DNA from: Acidovorax sp. GBBC 1281
Lineage (GTDB): Bacteria; Pseudomonadota; Gammaproteobacteria; Burkholderiales; Burkholderiaceae_C
Length of the DNA: 64,000 nucleotides
NCBI RefSeq assembly: GCF_028473645.1
Contig: NZ_CP097269.1
Coordinates: 938,001-1,002,000 of the forward strand
Reading direction: 5' to 3'
The position numbers were made by a program, and so were the translations under genes. Position 1 is the stretch's first letter. The number at the start of each line of letters is the position of its first letter. This document shows, piece after piece, positions 37,057 to 47,183 of this stretch. A model generated the notes under the pieces. The model was not told the origin of the DNA. It worked only from the letters and a program-made list of their open reading frames with translations, and searched no databases.

Positions 37057-38418
37057 TCAATCCCGCGTGACGCGCAGCACTTCCTCGGGGCTGGTGATGC
37101 CGGCGCGCACCAGGCGCTCGCCGTCGTCGCGCATCAGCGTCATGCCGCCGGCCAGGGCCGTGGCGCGCAGGTCGGCCTCGGAGGACTGGTTGTGGATCTG
37201 CGCGCGCAGCGTGTCGTCCACCACCAGCATCTCGAACACGCCCGTGCGGCCGCGGTAGCCGCTGGGGTCGGACGGATCGAGCTTGCGCACCAGGCGCTGG
37301 GCCAGCACGCCGAGCAGCGAGCTGGACAGCAGGAAGGGCTCCACGCCCATGTCGGTCAGCCGCGTGACGGCGCTGGCGGCGTCGTTGGTGTGCAGCGTGG
37401 CCAGCACCAGGTGGCCGGTGAGCGAGGCCTGAATGGCGATCTGCGCGGTCTCGAAATCGCGGATTTCGCCGATCATGATCACGTCCGGGTCCTGGCGCAG
37501 GATGGCACGCAGGGCCTTGGCGAAGGTGAGGTCGATCTTGGCGTTCACCTGTGTCTGGCCCACGCCCGGCAGCTCGTACTCGATGGGGTCCTCCACCGTC
37601 ATGATGTTGCTGCTGGCCGCGTCCAGGCGGCCGAGCGCGGCATACAGCGTGGTGGTCTTGCCCGAGCCCGTGGGCCCGGTCACCAGGATGATGCCGTGCG
37701 GCTGGTGGATCAGGCTGTCGAAGCGGCGCAGGGTGTTGCCCTGCATGCCCACGGCCTCCAGGCTCAGCTTGCTCTCGCTCTTGTCCAGCAGGCGCAGCAC
37801 GGCGCGTTCGCCATGGGCGCTGGGCAGGGTGGACACGCGCACGTCGATGGCGCGGGTGCCCAGGCGCAGGCTGATGCGGCCGTCCTGCGGCAGGCGCTTT
37901 TCCGAGATGTCCAGGTCGGCCATGATCTTCAGGCGCGAGATCAGCGCGGCGTGCAGTGCGCGGTTGGGCTGCACCACCTCGCGCAGGGTGCCGTCCACGC
38001 GAAAGCGCACGCTGGAGTGGCGCTCGTAGGGCTCGATGTGGATGTCGCTCGCGCCGTCGCGCGCGGCCTGCGTGAGCAGCGCGTTCAGCATGCGGATGAT
38101 GGGCGCATCGCCGGCCGATTCCAGCAGGTCTTCGACCGCCGGCAGCTCCTGCATCATGCGCGAGAGGTCGGCGTCGGATTCGACCTCGCTCACCACCGTG
38201 GCCGCGCTCGACTCACCCTGCGAATAGGCCGCGCTGATGCGCTGCGCCAGCCCGTGGGCGTCCAGCGGCATGAGTTCGCGCACCGCGTACTTGCGCAGCA
38301 CCTCCGACAGGGCGCCGGCATCGGGCGCGGGGCCGTGCCACAGCACGGTGGTCTGGCCGTCGTCCTCGAGCAGCAGCTGGGCGGTGCGCGCGAAGGCGTA
38401 GGGAAGCGGGTGGCGCAT
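37057..38418 (-). CDS. gspE: type II secretion system ATPase GspE
   Basis: A 453-residue hexameric ATPase powering pseudopilus assembly. The N2 domain includes [20 protein letters not shown]; Walker A is [15 protein letters not shown] (about 245), the Asp box is [18 protein letters not shown], Walker B is IMIGEIRD and the His box is LATLHTNDA. The zinc-binding tetracysteine (CM) domain usually inserted after LAQRLVR is missing: the sequence runs [22 protein letters not shown]. It lies 4 bp after gspD. Confidence 0.94.
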   Translation of the reverse strand: MRHPLPYAFARTAQLLLEDDGQTTVLWHGPAPDAGALSEVLRKYAVRELMPLDAHGLAQRISAAYSQGESSAATVVSEVESDADLSRMMQELPAVEDLLESAGDAPIIRMLNALLTQAARDGASDIHIEPYERHSSVRFRVDGTLREVVQPNRALHAALISRLKIMADLDISEKRLPQDGRISLRLGTRAIDVRVSTLPSAHGERAVLRLLDKSESKLSLEAVGMQGNTLRRFDSLIHQPHGIILVTGPTGSGKTTTLYAALGRLDAASSNIMTVEDPIEYELPGVGQTQVNAKIDLTFAKALRAILRQDPDVIMIGEIRDFETAQIAIQASLTGHLVLATLHTNDAASAVTRLTDMGVEPFLLSSSLLGVLAQRLVRKLDPSDPSGYRGRTGVFEMLVVDDTLRAQIHNQSSEADLRATALAGGMTLMRDDGERLVRAGITSPEEVLRVTRD

Positions 38419-38422
38419 GGGC

Positions 38423-40801
38423 TTACTGGGGGCTGAGCTTTTCCGGGGGCGCGGTGTACTCGGACGGCGTGGGCACCGGCCGCGGGATGGCGCGCTGCTC
38501 GGGCAGGAGCGGTGCGAGCGGCGCGGTGCGGGTCGGCGCCTGCGGCACCACCGGGGCGGCGGGCAGGGGTGGCAGCACGGGGGCGTCCGAGACGCTGCGC
38601 ATCACGGTGCTGGGCGCGGGCTGGGTGGTCTGCTGCAGCGCGCGGATGGCTTCGTAGCGGTCGGTCATCACCGCGTCGCTGGTGGCCGCGTCGCGGATCA
38701 CGAGCGGGCGCAGGAACACCATCAGGTTGGTCTTCTTGCGCGAGCGGTTCTCGTTGCGGAACAGGCCGCCCACCAGGGGCAGGTCGCCCATCACCGGCAC
38801 CTTGTCCTGGCCGAGCGCGTAGCGGTCTTCCAGCAGGCCGCCCAGCACGATCACGCTGCCGTCGTTCACCAGCACGGTGGATTCGATCGACCGCTTGCTG
38901 GTCGTGGGTCCGTTGGCGGAGGTGAGCGTGGCCGAGTCCACCTGCGAGACTTCCTGGTAAAGCGTGAGCTTGACCTGGCCGTTCTCGTTGATCTGCGGGC
39001 GCACGCGCAGCATCAGGCCCACGTCCTTGCGCTCGACGGTGGTGAATGGGTTGACGGTGCTGCTGCCGGTGCTGTTGGCGTAGGATCCGGTCACGAACGG
39101 CACGTTGTTGCCGATGATGATCTGGGCCTCTTCGTTGTCCAGCGTCATCAGGTTCGGGGTGGAGAGCACGTTGGCATCGCCCGTGTTCTCCAGGAAGTTC
39201 GCCAGCGCGCCCAGGTAGTAGTTGCCGTTGATGCGCGGCGCGACGGCTACGTTCAGGCCGTTGCCCAGGCTGCTGCCGCTGGAGGTGAGCGCCGAGGCGA
39301 TGCTCGTCGAGTTGCCGCTGGCCGCCGCCAGGGCGAGGTTGATGATGTTGGAGCCGCCGCCCTGCGTGGAGTTGGTGCCGATCACGCCCACCGTGCCGCT
39401 GCCCGTGTTGCCCACCACGCTCTGCCACTGGATGCCGAATTCGGCCACCTTGTTGGCGGCGACTTCGACGATCAGGCTTTCCACCAGCACCTGGGCACGC
39501 CGGCCGTCGAGCTGGTCGATCACCGCGCGCAACTGCCGGTACTGCGGCTCGGGCGCCGAGATGATGAGCGAGTTGGTCGTCGGGTCGGCCTGGATCTGCC
39601 CGCCGGTGGAGGGCTGGTTGCTGTTGGATGAGTTGCCCACGCTGCTGGCGTTGCTGCCCAGCCCGCCGCCGCTGCTGCTCCCGCCGAACGTGGAGTTGTT
39701 GTTCATGGAGCTGCTGCCCCCGGTCTGCGACATGCCGCCCGTCAGCCCGGTCGAGCCCAGGCCTGAGCCGGTGGGCGCGCTGGAGGTGGTGCCCGAGCCC
39801 GAAGACCCGCTGCCCGTGGCCGCCGACAGCGCCGCGCGCAGCGTGGCCGCAAGCTTGGTGGCGTCGGCGTTCTTGAGGTACACCACATGGATGTTGCCGC
39901 CCGCGGCGCTGCTGCCGGGCGTGGCGGGCTGGTCGAGCTTTTGCACCAGCGACCGCACGAGCGCCAGGCGCGCCGGGTTGGCCGCGCGCAGGATGAGCGA
40001 GTTGCTGCGCGGCTCGGCCAGCAGCGTGGTGCGGAACGACGTGTCCGACTGCCCCTGGGCCACGGCCGGCACGGCCCCGGCGGCGGTGCCGCTGCCCTCC
40101 AGCAGGCGCGACACCAGCGGTGCCAGTTCGGTGGCCAGCGCGTTCTGCAGCGGGATCACCTCCACGTCGCTGGCGTTGGAGACATCCATGGCCGCCACGA
40201 TGCGCGCCAGGCGCTGCAGGTTGTCGGCGTAGTCGGTGATCACCAGCGAGTTGTTGCCGGGGTTCACGTTGATCGTGTTGTTGGGGCTGATGAGCGGGCG
40301 CAGCACCGGCACCAGGTTGGCCGCGTTCTCGAAGTTGAGCTTGAAGATCTGCGTGACGATCTGCCCGCCGCCGCGCGTGCCGCCGAGGCCGCTTTCCGAC
40401 ACGTTCACGCTGCCGGCCTGCAGCTTGGCATCGGCCTCGGGCACGACCTTGTACAGGCCCGCGGCCTCCACCACCGTGAAGCCCTGCAGCCGCAGCGCGG
40501 CCAGGAACTGCTGGAAGGCGGCGGCGGGCGTCACCGCGCGTTCGGTCACCAGGGTGAGCTGGCCCTTCACGCGCGGGTCCACCACCACGTTGCGGCCGGT
40601 GATGGTGGCCATGGTGCGTGCCACGGCCTCGATCTCGGCGTTGGCGAAGTTCAGCGTGACCGGCTCGCCAGCGCGCACGCTGCTGGTGCCGGTGCCCACG
40701 GCCGTCTGGGCCTGGAGCGTGCCGCCCGCGCAGGCCAGCAGGGCCCCTGCGGCCAAAGCGTGGAGTGCGAACCGCAGGCGTTGCGAAGTCAAGGAAGTCA
40801 T
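38423..40801 (-). CDS. gspD: type II secretion system secretin GspD
   Basis: A 792-residue outer-membrane secretin. The signal peptide ends near LQAQT. N0-N3 domains follow ([34 protein letters not shown]), with a long Gly/Ser/Asn-rich linker inside N3 (about 335-410). The secretin core has [25 protein letters not shown] and [12 protein letters not shown]...[15 protein letters not shown]. The Pro-rich C-terminus could be the pilotin-binding S region. ATG 40801 is preferred to longer frames overlapping gspN. Confidence 0.95.
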   Translation of the reverse strand: MTSLTSQRLRFALHALAAGALLACAGGTLQAQTAVGTGTSSVRAGEPVTLNFANAEIEAVARTMATITGRNVVVDPRVKGQLTLVTERAVTPAAAFQQFLAALRLQGFTVVEAAGLYKVVPEADAKLQAGSVNVSESGLGGTRGGGQIVTQIFKLNFENAANLVPVLRPLISPNNTINVNPGNNSLVITDYADNLQRLARIVAAMDVSNASDVEVIPLQNALATELAPLVSRLLEGSGTAAGAVPAVAQGQSDTSFRTTLLAEPRSNSLILRAANPARLALVRSLVQKLDQPATPGSSAAGGNIHVVYLKNADATKLAATLRAALSAATGSGSSGSGTTSSAPTGSGLGSTGLTGGMSQTGGSSSMNNNSTFGGSSSGGGLGSNASSVGNSSNSNQPSTGGQIQADPTTNSLIISAPEPQYRQLRAVIDQLDGRRAQVLVESLIVEVAANKVAEFGIQWQSVVGNTGSGTVGVIGTNSTQGGGSNIINLALAAASGNSTSIASALTSSGSSLGNGLNVAVAPRINGNYYLGALANFLENTGDANVLSTPNLMTLDNEEAQIIIGNNVPFVTGSYANSTGSSTVNPFTTVERKDVGLMLRVRPQINENGQVKLTLYQEVSQVDSATLTSANGPTTSKRSIESTVLVNDGSVIVLGGLLEDRYALGQDKVPVMGDLPLVGGLFRNENRSRKKTNLMVFLRPLVIRDAATSDAVMTDRYEAIRALQQTTQPAPSTVMRSVSDAPVLPPLPAAPVVPQAPTRTAPLAPLLPEQRAIPRPVPTPSEYTAPPEKLSPQ

Positions 40802-40805
40802 AGGG

Positions 40806-41621
40806 TCAACCCACGGTGATGATGGAGCGCGCGCCGGTGCGCCGCCCGATGATATTGAGGAGATTGGCCAGCGCGCCCTCGCGCTCGGGCGCCGCGGTGG
40901 CCTCGCCGGTGAAGCGCAGGCGCTGGCCCACCCACTGGCCGTTGCCGGACAGGCGCAGCGCGCCGTCGAGCGTGGACAGCGCCAGGGTGGGCGCCTGCCC
41001 GCCCTGCAGCACCAGCCGGTAGCTGCCCATGGGGCGCAGCGTGGACAGGCGCGAGGACATGTCCAGCGCATCGACCTGCGCCTGCCCGTCCACCACGAGG
41101 CGGCCGGCGGACCAGTCGAACGAAAGGCTCTGCGTGCCCAGGGCCAGCTGGCCCTGCGGCTGCAGCGTGTTCCAGGGCGTGCCCAGGCCGGCCAGCACGG
41201 CGGCCGGCCACTGGCTGCGGCCGTCGGCCACGGTCATGCGGGCGCCGCCCCAGTGCGGGCGTACCCGCAGCTGCACCGGCTGGGGCGTGCAGCAATCGGC
41301 CCGCAGTTCGGCGCGGGCGCCGTCCCACGCCGGGCGCAGGCGCCACTGCAGGCGGCCGGGCAGGGCGGCCTGGTCCTGGCTGCCGCGGCCGCCGGTGAGG
41401 ACCATCTGGGCCGAGCCGGTCCACACCGTGCCGCGCGCCTGTGCCAGCCGCACCTGCCCGCCGCTGGCCTGCTCCACGGCGCTGGCCAGCCACTGCGCGG
41501 GTGCGAAGACCAGCAGTGCCGGCAACGCGCCCAGCAGCACGCCGGCCAGCGCCCAGCCGCGCGGCGAGCGCGGCACGGCGGAGCCGGCGAACGGAGGGCG
41601 GGGGGCGGTGCTGCGGGACAC
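40806..41621 (-). CDS. gspN: type II secretion system protein GspN
   Basis: A 271-residue single-pass inner-membrane protein (helix GWALAGVLLGALPALLVFAPAQW near the start) with the GspN domain (VEQASGGQVRLAQARGTVWTGSAQ, RLSGNGQWVGQRLRFTGEA). Two non-ATG starts fit: GTG 41621 (used) and TTG 41633; neither has a clear ribosome site, and the frame is open further upstream through gspM. Between gspM and gspD, as expected in this T2SS order. Confidence 0.8.
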   Translation of the reverse strand: MSRSTAPRPPFAGSAVPRSPRGWALAGVLLGALPALLVFAPAQWLASAVEQASGGQVRLAQARGTVWTGSAQMVLTGGRGSQDQAALPGRLQWRLRPAWDGARAELRADCCTPQPVQLRVRPHWGGARMTVADGRSQWPAAVLAGLGTPWNTLQPQGQLALGTQSLSFDWSAGRLVVDGQAQVDALDMSSRLSTLRPMGSYRLVLQGGQAPTLALSTLDGALRLSGNGQWVGQRLRFTGEATAAPEREGALANLLNIIGRRTGARSIITVG

Positions 41622-41685
41622 GGTGGCGTTCAAGAAGGGGGCTCGGGGAAGGGGGGCGAGAGGAGGGATGGCAAGGACCAGCGGA

Positions 41686-42276
41686 TCAGCCCGGCGGCAG
41701 GGCCAGCACCAGCGTGCCGTCCCAGCGCGGCATGTCGGGCGCCGCAGGCTGGTTGGACAGGGCCGCGGGCGGCTTGCCGGCCGGCGTGGGGCCGACCACG
41801 GCCGTGCTGCTGCGCGCCAGGCGCGCCTCGATGGGCACGGTGCGGGCATTGCTGCGCGCCTGCGAAAGCCACAGGGCCAGCGCATCGGCGGGCGCCCCTT
41901 TGAGCGTGACAGTGGCGCGGTCGCCCAGCACCGCCATCTGCGCGGTGGTGCCCAGGCGCTGTGTGAGCGAGCTGCGCAGCACCTGGGCGGTGTCGCCCAG
42001 CGGCGCACGCGGCGCGCTCTGCAGCTGCAGGGCCTCTGACTGCAGCGACTGCATGTGCTGCAGCTGCGCATCCAGTTCGGCATGGCGGGCGGGCGCGCTG
42101 CGCAGGGTCTGCAGTGCGGGCGCGACCACCACCCACCACAGCAGCGCGGCGGCGACCAGGCCGCCGGCGGCCAGCACCAGCGATTGCTCGCGCGGGGCCA
42201 GGGCCTTCCAGCGCGCCTTGAGGGGCGCGACGGCGCTGGAGGGCGAAGAGGGCGCGGCGGGTGCGGGGCGCTTCAT
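41686..42276 (-). CDS. gspM: type II secretion system protein GspM
   Basis: A 196-residue bitopic assembly-platform protein. It has a short cytoplasmic Pro/Ala-rich tail, WKALAPREQSLVLAAGGLVAAALLWWVVVAPAL (helix about 30-52), a periplasmic coiled coil and a ferredoxin-like domain (LTQRLGTTAQMAVLGDRATVTLKGAPADALALWL). ATG 42276 overlaps the gspL stop. Pairs with GspL. Confidence 0.85.
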   Translation of the reverse strand: MKRPAPAAPSSPSSAVAPLKARWKALAPREQSLVLAAGGLVAAALLWWVVVAPALQTLRSAPARHAELDAQLQHMQSLQSEALQLQSAPRAPLGDTAQVLRSSLTQRLGTTAQMAVLGDRATVTLKGAPADALALWLSQARSNARTVPIEARLARSSTAVVGPTPAGKPPAALSNQPAAPDMPRWDGTLVLALPPG

Positions 42277-43517
42277 GGCTGGCCTCCGGTGCGCAGCAGC
42301 CACTGGCCGTCCTGCATGCGGGAGTAATACCCGGCGGCGGACAGCCGCTGGTTGGCGCTGGCCAGTGCCTCGGCGGGCAGTTCGAGCCCGCGCAGGCGCA
42401 GGTCGCCCGCGCTGTAGTCGAGCGCGGTGGGCAACTGGCCCGGCGGCAGCGCGGCGCCCGCGGCGGCCAGCATGGGTTCGAGGTCGCGTGGCGAGACGCT
42501 GCCGGCGGCCTGGCGCAACTGGGCGAGTTCGCGCTCCATCTGCACGGGCGCATCGACCACCACCTTCACCTGGGGAAAGGTCTGCGTGAGCGCGGCGCGC
42601 ACGCCGGCCTGCTTGGCCTCCAGCGCCTGGCGTTCCTGCCAGGCCCAGGCATTGAGGCCCACGAGCTGCGTGGCCACCAGCAGCCCGAGGGCCCAGCGCG
42701 CGGCGCGCCATTGCGGGGCGCGCGCGAAGGTGCCGAGCGTGGTGCCGGCCTTGCGCAGCGCACGGGTTCGGCCGCTGCTGGCCAGGTCGAACTGCGCCAG
42801 GTCCCAGTCGCCGCGGGCGGCGTCCAGGGCGCGCTGGCTGGCGGTGTAGAGCGCGGCGGGGCGGCCCAGCATCTGCTCGGCCAGCGCGGCCACGGCGGGT
42901 TCGGCGCGCACGGGGGGGGGCTGTTCCCCTGCATCCGCACCGGCCATCGCACCCGTGAGCTGCAGGGCCATGGGGGACAGCGGCAGCACCGCCACGGCCT
43001 GGTCGGGCCCCTGCGCGGTGGCCACCAGATGGGCGTCTTCGGGCGTGCCCAGGGCGAAGTGGTCGGGCGCTCCGCTGGCGGTGGGGCCGGGCGCGAACTC
43101 GGGCACCACCCGCTGCACCGGGCGGCCGGCCGCTTCCAGGGCCTGCAGCGCGGCGCGCAGCCAGGCCCGGTCGCACACCGCGACCCAGGCGGGCGCGCCG
43201 GGGCGGGCCCCGGGCTCCAGCGCGAAATGCAGCGCGGCGGGATCGTCCAGCAGGCGCTCTTCGAGCAGCCCTTCGAGCACGGCGCGCAGGCGCGGCGCCT
43301 GCGTGCCGGCACCGGGCGGCAGGGTGACGCGCTGCCACGACAGGGCGCGTGCCGGCACCACGGCCACCACCTCGCCGGCGCGGCCCGGGTCGGGCAGCAG
43401 CGCGGCGGGCGCGTTCGCGTGTCGTGTGGCGGTGTGGCCGTCGGTGGTCAGCGTGTAGCCGTACTCGGTGGCCGTCCCCGGGTGGCCCGGGGGCAAGGAA
43501 AGGATGAGGGTGCTCAT
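42273..43517 (-). CDS. gspL: type II secretion system protein GspL
   Basis: A 414-residue bitopic platform protein. The N-terminal cytoplasmic actin-like domain (LPPGAGTQAPRLRAVLEGLLEERLLDDPAALHFAL) recruits GspE. A transmembrane segment is at about 268-285 (WALGLLVATQLVGLNAWAW), and the periplasmic ferredoxin-like domain follows. Ends overlapping gspM. Confidence 0.87.
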   Translation of the reverse strand: MSTLILSLPPGHPGTATEYGYTLTTDGHTATRHANAPAALLPDPGRAGEVVAVVPARALSWQRVTLPPGAGTQAPRLRAVLEGLLEERLLDDPAALHFALEPGARPGAPAWVAVCDRAWLRAALQALEAAGRPVQRVVPEFAPGPTASGAPDHFALGTPEDAHLVATAQGPDQAVAVLPLSPMALQLTGAMAGADAGEQPPPVRAEPAVAALAEQMLGRPAALYTASQRALDAARGDWDLAQFDLASSGRTRALRKAGTTLGTFARAPQWRAARWALGLLVATQLVGLNAWAWQERQALEAKQAGVRAALTQTFPQVKVVVDAPVQMERELAQLRQAAGSVSPRDLEPMLAAAGAALPPGQLPTALDYSAGDLRLRGLELPAEALASANQRLSAAGYYSRMQDGQWLLRTGGQP

Positions 43518-43573
43518 GGATGGGTTTCGCGGGCCATTTTAGGGGCGTGGCATGACGGATCGCGCGGCCGGGG

Positions 43574-44572
43574 TCAGCGGGTGGCCGTGGCGGCGTCGTT
43601 GCGCGCGAAGACCCCGCGTTCGCGCCACAGCGTGCGGGCTTCGCGGCCGGCCTTGTAGACCAGGGAGCGTTCCTGCACCACGGTGCTTCCCAGCCGCAGC
43701 CGGCCGAGCACTTCGTAGTACGACGAGGAGACGGTGTGCGTGGTGGTGTCCATCCGCGCCGAGCCGCTCAGCAGCTTGCGCGCGTCTTCCTCGTTGCGAA
43801 AGTGCCGGGCCTCGCGCGCCTGCACCAGCTGCTGCGCGCCGGCCATGTCCAGCCCCTCGATACTGGCCTGCAGCACCTGGGCGCTGGCCGTGTTCAGGTT
43901 CACCCGCGTGCTGCGCGGCAGCACGGTGGCGTAGGGCTCCAGCGCCGCGATGGTGGCGGCGTCCACGCCCAGCCAGGACAGCTGCGACAGGGTGCGCGGC
44001 ATCAGGGGCGCGTTGCCCGCATCGCCGCCCGTGGCCTTGGCCTGGCGCAACCCGTCGGCCAGCAGGTTCAGCTGCTGGCGCGGCAGGCCGAGCTGCTCGA
44101 AAAGGCGGGTGAACTGGCGCAGGGGGATCTCCTGCACCGCGTTGCCGTCCACCAGGTTGAAGAGGTTCAGGCGCGACTGCAGGTCGATGATCCGGCCGGA
44201 CAGGAAGGCATCGGCCGTGTCGGTGCTCGCATCCTCGGGCTGGCTCACGTTGCGGTCCGCCGCGAGGAAGGTGGACAGGCGCGCTTCTTCCAGCGGCACG
44301 GCCCAGGGCTCGGCCAGGTGGTCGGTGCCGTCGCTATCGCGCGCGGCGGCGTCCTCGCGCAGGATGAGCCGCGACCAGTCGAGCGCGCCGGCCAGGATCC
44401 AGGCCGACTGCGCCCGCGCGCGCTCGGCGGTCTCCACCTCGACCGCGCGCCACTGCTGCCACATGGCCGCGGCCGCGAACGTGGCCACCAGCGTCACCGT
44501 GAGCATGGCGGCCAGCAGCGCCGCGCCGCGTGCGGCGGGGCGGCGGGGCGGCGTGCGGCGGGCGCGGGTCAT
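43574..44572 (-). CDS. gspK: type II secretion minor pseudopilin GspK
   Basis: 332 residues. The N-terminal prepilin segment is RGAALLAAMLTVTLVATFAAAAMW; Gly precedes the hydrophobic helix, as in GspK, which lacks the usual Glu5. The helix-hairpin-helix-bearing body includes TRVNLNTASAQVLQASIEGLD. Starts overlapping the gspJ stop and caps the pseudopilus tip with GspI/J. Confidence 0.9.
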   Translation of the reverse strand: MTRARRTPPRRPAARGAALLAAMLTVTLVATFAAAAMWQQWRAVEVETAERARAQSAWILAGALDWSRLILREDAAARDSDGTDHLAEPWAVPLEEARLSTFLAADRNVSQPEDASTDTADAFLSGRIIDLQSRLNLFNLVDGNAVQEIPLRQFTRLFEQLGLPRQQLNLLADGLRQAKATGGDAGNAPLMPRTLSQLSWLGVDAATIAALEPYATVLPRSTRVNLNTASAQVLQASIEGLDMAGAQQLVQAREARHFRNEEDARKLLSGSARMDTTTHTVSSSYYEVLGRLRLGSTVVQERSLVYKAGREARTLWRERGVFARNDAATATR

Positions 44573-45255
44573 GTCTTGCCTCCGCCGTTCACCGGGTTGA
44601 CCCAGTCGCGGGTGAGCGTGCCCGCCAGCGCGCGGCCGGGCGGCAGCGTCAACTGCAGGCGCACGCCTTCGGGGATGTTGGTGGCCGCCGTCGGGCCCTG
44701 CGATTGCGGCAGGTTGGCGGTCGTCTCGCTGCTGGACAGGGCGTTGTACCAGGCCCCGTCGCGGTAGTAGTAGATCTGCCAGTTCACCAGCGGCATGAGC
44801 ACGGTCTCGGTGCGCCGCTCGGCCTCGCCCGGCGTGCGGGCCCATTGCGCTGCGCGCTGCCAGGCCTCGCGCCATTGCGCCCGCGTGCGCACCGGCGGCG
44901 ACTGCCAGCGCAGCCACTGGTCGATGCCGTTCACGTTGCGCCGGGTCCAGGCCACGACCACCGGGCCTTCGTCGGGCTCGGCGCTGCTGCGGCGCGTCAT
45001 GCGCAGCACCTGGCCGTCCCAGTCGAGCGGCTCGGTCTGGTCGATGGCCTGCAGCGCATCCAGGTCGGTGCCCCACTGGGCGAGCGCCGCCTGGATGATG
45101 AGCAGGCCGTCGGCCCGCTCCCGTGTCTGCTCCTGCGCGCGCACCATGCCGTCGAGCCCGCGCCAGCTCATGATCGCCAGGAGGGCCATGATGACGATGG
45201 CCACGAGCAGCTCGATCAGCGTGAAGCCGCGCGAAAGCCGGTTCGGGCGGCGCAT
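44569..45255 (-). CDS. gspJ: type II secretion minor pseudopilin GspJ
   Basis: 228 residues with a prepilin peptidase site RG-FTLIELLVAIVIMALLAIMSWRGLD. ATG 45255 (MRRPNRLSRG) gives the usual short leader; a longer in-frame start is rejected. One base after gspI, overlapping gspK. Confidence 0.92.
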   Translation of the reverse strand: MRRPNRLSRGFTLIELLVAIVIMALLAIMSWRGLDGMVRAQEQTRERADGLLIIQAALAQWGTDLDALQAIDQTEPLDWDGQVLRMTRRSSAEPDEGPVVVAWTRRNVNGIDQWLRWQSPPVRTRAQWREAWQRAAQWARTPGEAERRTETVLMPLVNWQIYYYRDGAWYNALSSSETTANLPQSQGPTAATNIPEGVRLQLTLPPGRALAGTLTRDWVNPVNGGGKT

Positions 45256-45256
45256 G

Positions 45257-45640
45257 TCAGTACCTCCCCACGATGGTGGACAGGCGCAGCACGGAGTTCT
45301 GCCCGTCGGACACCTGGGCATCGACCCGGCGGAACTGCGGGTTGGGCGTGGGCCGCACGACCAGCGTGACGTCGTAGCGGCGCCCGGCCTGCTCGCAGGC
45401 CAGCGTGCTGTCGCCGATGGCCGGCATCTGGCGCGACAGGCGCACCTTCACGAGTTCGTTCTCGGCGCACAGGTGGGCGAGCAGCACGTCGGTCTGTCGC
45501 GCGGCATTGCGCGTGAGGGCCGACGTGGCCTGCAGCCCGGCCATGAGCGCGATCGCCACGATGGCCAGCGCCACCATCACCTCGACCAGCGTGAAGCCGC
45601 GCTCGCGCGGCCGGCGCGGCCCGCCGGGGCGGCCGGTCAT
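45257..45640 (-). CDS. gspI: type II secretion minor pseudopilin GspI
   Basis: 127 residues with prepilin site RG-FTLVEVMVALAIVAIALMAG, and the GspI-like body (RRYDVTLVVRPTPNPQFRRVDAQV). Overlaps gspH by four bases. Confidence 0.92.
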   Translation of the reverse strand: MTGRPGGPRRPRERGFTLVEVMVALAIVAIALMAGLQATSALTRNAARQTDVLLAHLCAENELVKVRLSRQMPAIGDSTLACEQAGRRYDVTLVVRPTPNPQFRRVDAQVSDGQNSVLRLSTIVGRY

Positions 45641-46074
45641 GGCGCGGGCTCCACGGCGAAGGGCCGCAGCCCGTCGGTGACCACGCGCACCGCGCGCCCC
45701 GGGTGGCCCTGGTTGGCCAGCACGACCTGCTGCGGGCCGATGAGCGGCTCCGGCCCGAGCTGCAGCAGGCCCGGCCCCAGCACCTGCGTGCCAGGGTCCA
45801 GCCAGGCGCCGGCCGACGGATTGCCCGGCAGCCCTTCGAAGCGAAAGCCGCCCGCGAACGCGCGCCAGCGCACCGTGGCGCCGGACGCCCGGGATTGTGC
45901 GCGTGCCGCCTCCAGCAGCGCCGAGAGCCGCTCGCCCTCGCGGTCCAGCAGCGTCTGGCCGTTGTCGCGCAGCGCAAAGCCCACACCGGCCGTGGCCAGC
46001 GCGATGATCGAAACCACCACCAGCAGCTCGAACAGGGTGAAACCCCGGGCGCGGCGGAAAGGGTGCGGGGTCAC
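45637..46074 (-). CDS. gspH: type II secretion minor pseudopilin GspH
   Basis: 145 residues with prepilin site RG-FTLFELLVVVSIIALATAGVG, followed by the FimT/GspH domain (LSALLEAARAQSRASGATVRWRAF). 81 bp after gspG. Confidence 0.9.
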   Translation of the reverse strand: MTPHPFRRARGFTLFELLVVVSIIALATAGVGFALRDNGQTLLDREGERLSALLEAARAQSRASGATVRWRAFAGGFRFEGLPGNPSAGAWLDPGTQVLGPGLLQLGPEPLIGPQQVVLANQGHPGRAVRVVTDGLRPFAVEPAP

Positions 46075-46155
46075 GGGATATCGATCGCCACAGGGGCGGG
46101 GGCCGGCGCGTTCATGCGAGCGGCAGCCCGAGGCCGCAGCCCCGTGGCGCGGCCG

Positions 46156-46608
46156 TCACTGCCAGCTGCCGATGTCCGCATCCTTACCCTCGCCGCCGGA
46201 CTGGCCATCGGCCCCGAACGACATCACATCGACCTCGCCCTTGATGCCGGGGCTGAGGTACTGGTAGGGGCGGCCCCAGGGGTCGTTGGGCAGCTTTTCG
46301 AGGTAGGGGCGCCAGTTGCCGGGCGCGGGGCCCGAGGTGGGCTTGGCGATGAGCGCCTGCAGGCCCTGTTCGGCAGTGGGGTAGCGCTGGTTGTCCAGCC
46401 GGTACAGCTTGAGGGCCTGCACGATGTTGGTGATGTCGGTGCGCGCCGCCGTGCTGCGGGCATCGTCGGCGCGGTCGAGCACGTTGGGCACGATCAGCGC
46501 GGCGAGTACGCCGATGATCACCAGCACCACCATCAGTTCGATCAGGGTGAAACCGGCCGCCAGGCGGCGGCGTGCGGTGCGGGCAAGGGAGAAAGCGTGT
46601 GAATTCAC
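46156..46608 (-). CDS. gspG: type II secretion major pseudopilin GspG
   Basis: 150 residues with prepilin site AG-FTLIELMVVLVIIGVLAALIVPNVL. The calcium-loop region is DPWGRPYQYLSPGIKGEVDVMSFGADGQ. First gene of the main T2SS operon; its start is 47 bp from divergent gspC, so both promoters must lie in that gap or overlap the coding ends. Confidence 0.95.
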   Translation of the reverse strand: MNSHAFSLARTARRRLAAGFTLIELMVVLVIIGVLAALIVPNVLDRADDARSTAARTDITNIVQALKLYRLDNQRYPTAEQGLQALIAKPTSGPAPGNWRPYLEKLPNDPWGRPYQYLSPGIKGEVDVMSFGADGQSGGEGKDADIGSWQ

Positions 46609-46655
46609 TGAGGGGCGACTCGGATAGGGCAGATGCGGTCAATCATAATCGTGCG

Positions 46656-47099
46656 ATGGTGACAAACACATACGGCAGGTGGGGCGTGCGCCTGGGCACG
46701 ATGGCCCTGTGGGCATTGGCGGGCGCCAGCGTGGTCTATTGGGGCCTGCGCCTCTCTGCCCGGCCGGCCGGCCCGGGCGTGGCGGCGGCAGCGCCCGCGC
46801 CCCTGGCCCCCGATGCCCAGGCCCTGGCGCGGCTGCTCGGGGCAGGGCCCGCCGCGCTGACCGCGCCGGCGGTGCGCGAACCCAGCCGGTTCGCGCTGGT
46901 GGGCGTGCTGGCGGGCACGTCCAGCGGCGGCGGCGCGGCCTTGATCGCCGTGGACAACCAGCCGGCCAAGCCGTTTCGCGTCGGGGCCACGGTGGCCGAA
47001 GGACTGGTGCTCCAGGCCCTGGGCCGCCGCCAGGCGCGGCTGGGGCCGTCGCACGACGGTGCGGCCACGGTCACGCTGGAAATTCCGGACAAGCGGTAG
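46656..47099 (+). CDS. gspC: GspC-like type II secretion protein, short form
   Basis: 147 residues: a single N-terminal membrane helix (ALWALAGASVVYWGLRL), an Ala/Pro linker and the homology region (PSRFALVGVLAGTSSGGGAALIAVDNQPAKPFRVGATVAEGLVL) that contacts the secretin. The C-terminal PDZ or coiled-coil domain of longer GspC proteins is absent. Divergent from gspG. Confidence 0.82.
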   Translation: MVTNTYGRWGVRLGTMALWALAGASVVYWGLRLSARPAGPGVAAAAPAPLAPDAQALARLLGAGPAALTAPAVREPSRFALVGVLAGTSSGGGAALIAVDNQPAKPFRVGATVAEGLVLQALGRRQARLGPSHDGAATVTLEIPDKR

Positions 47100-47111
47100 C
47101 GGTTCGGGGGC

Positions 47112-47156
47112 CGCACGCGGGGTGTGCGGCACAAAGAAAGACACCTGTTTCAGGTG
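47112..47156. terminator. two small hairpins between convergent gspC and cobC
   Basis: CCGCAC/GTGCGG (47111-47116 with 47124-47129) and CACCTG/CAGGTG (47142-47147 with 47151-47156). No T tract, so termination is only suggested by position. Confidence 0.3.
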
Positions 47157-47183
47157 GTGCGAAAGCCGCTGTCTCCGAAGCGT

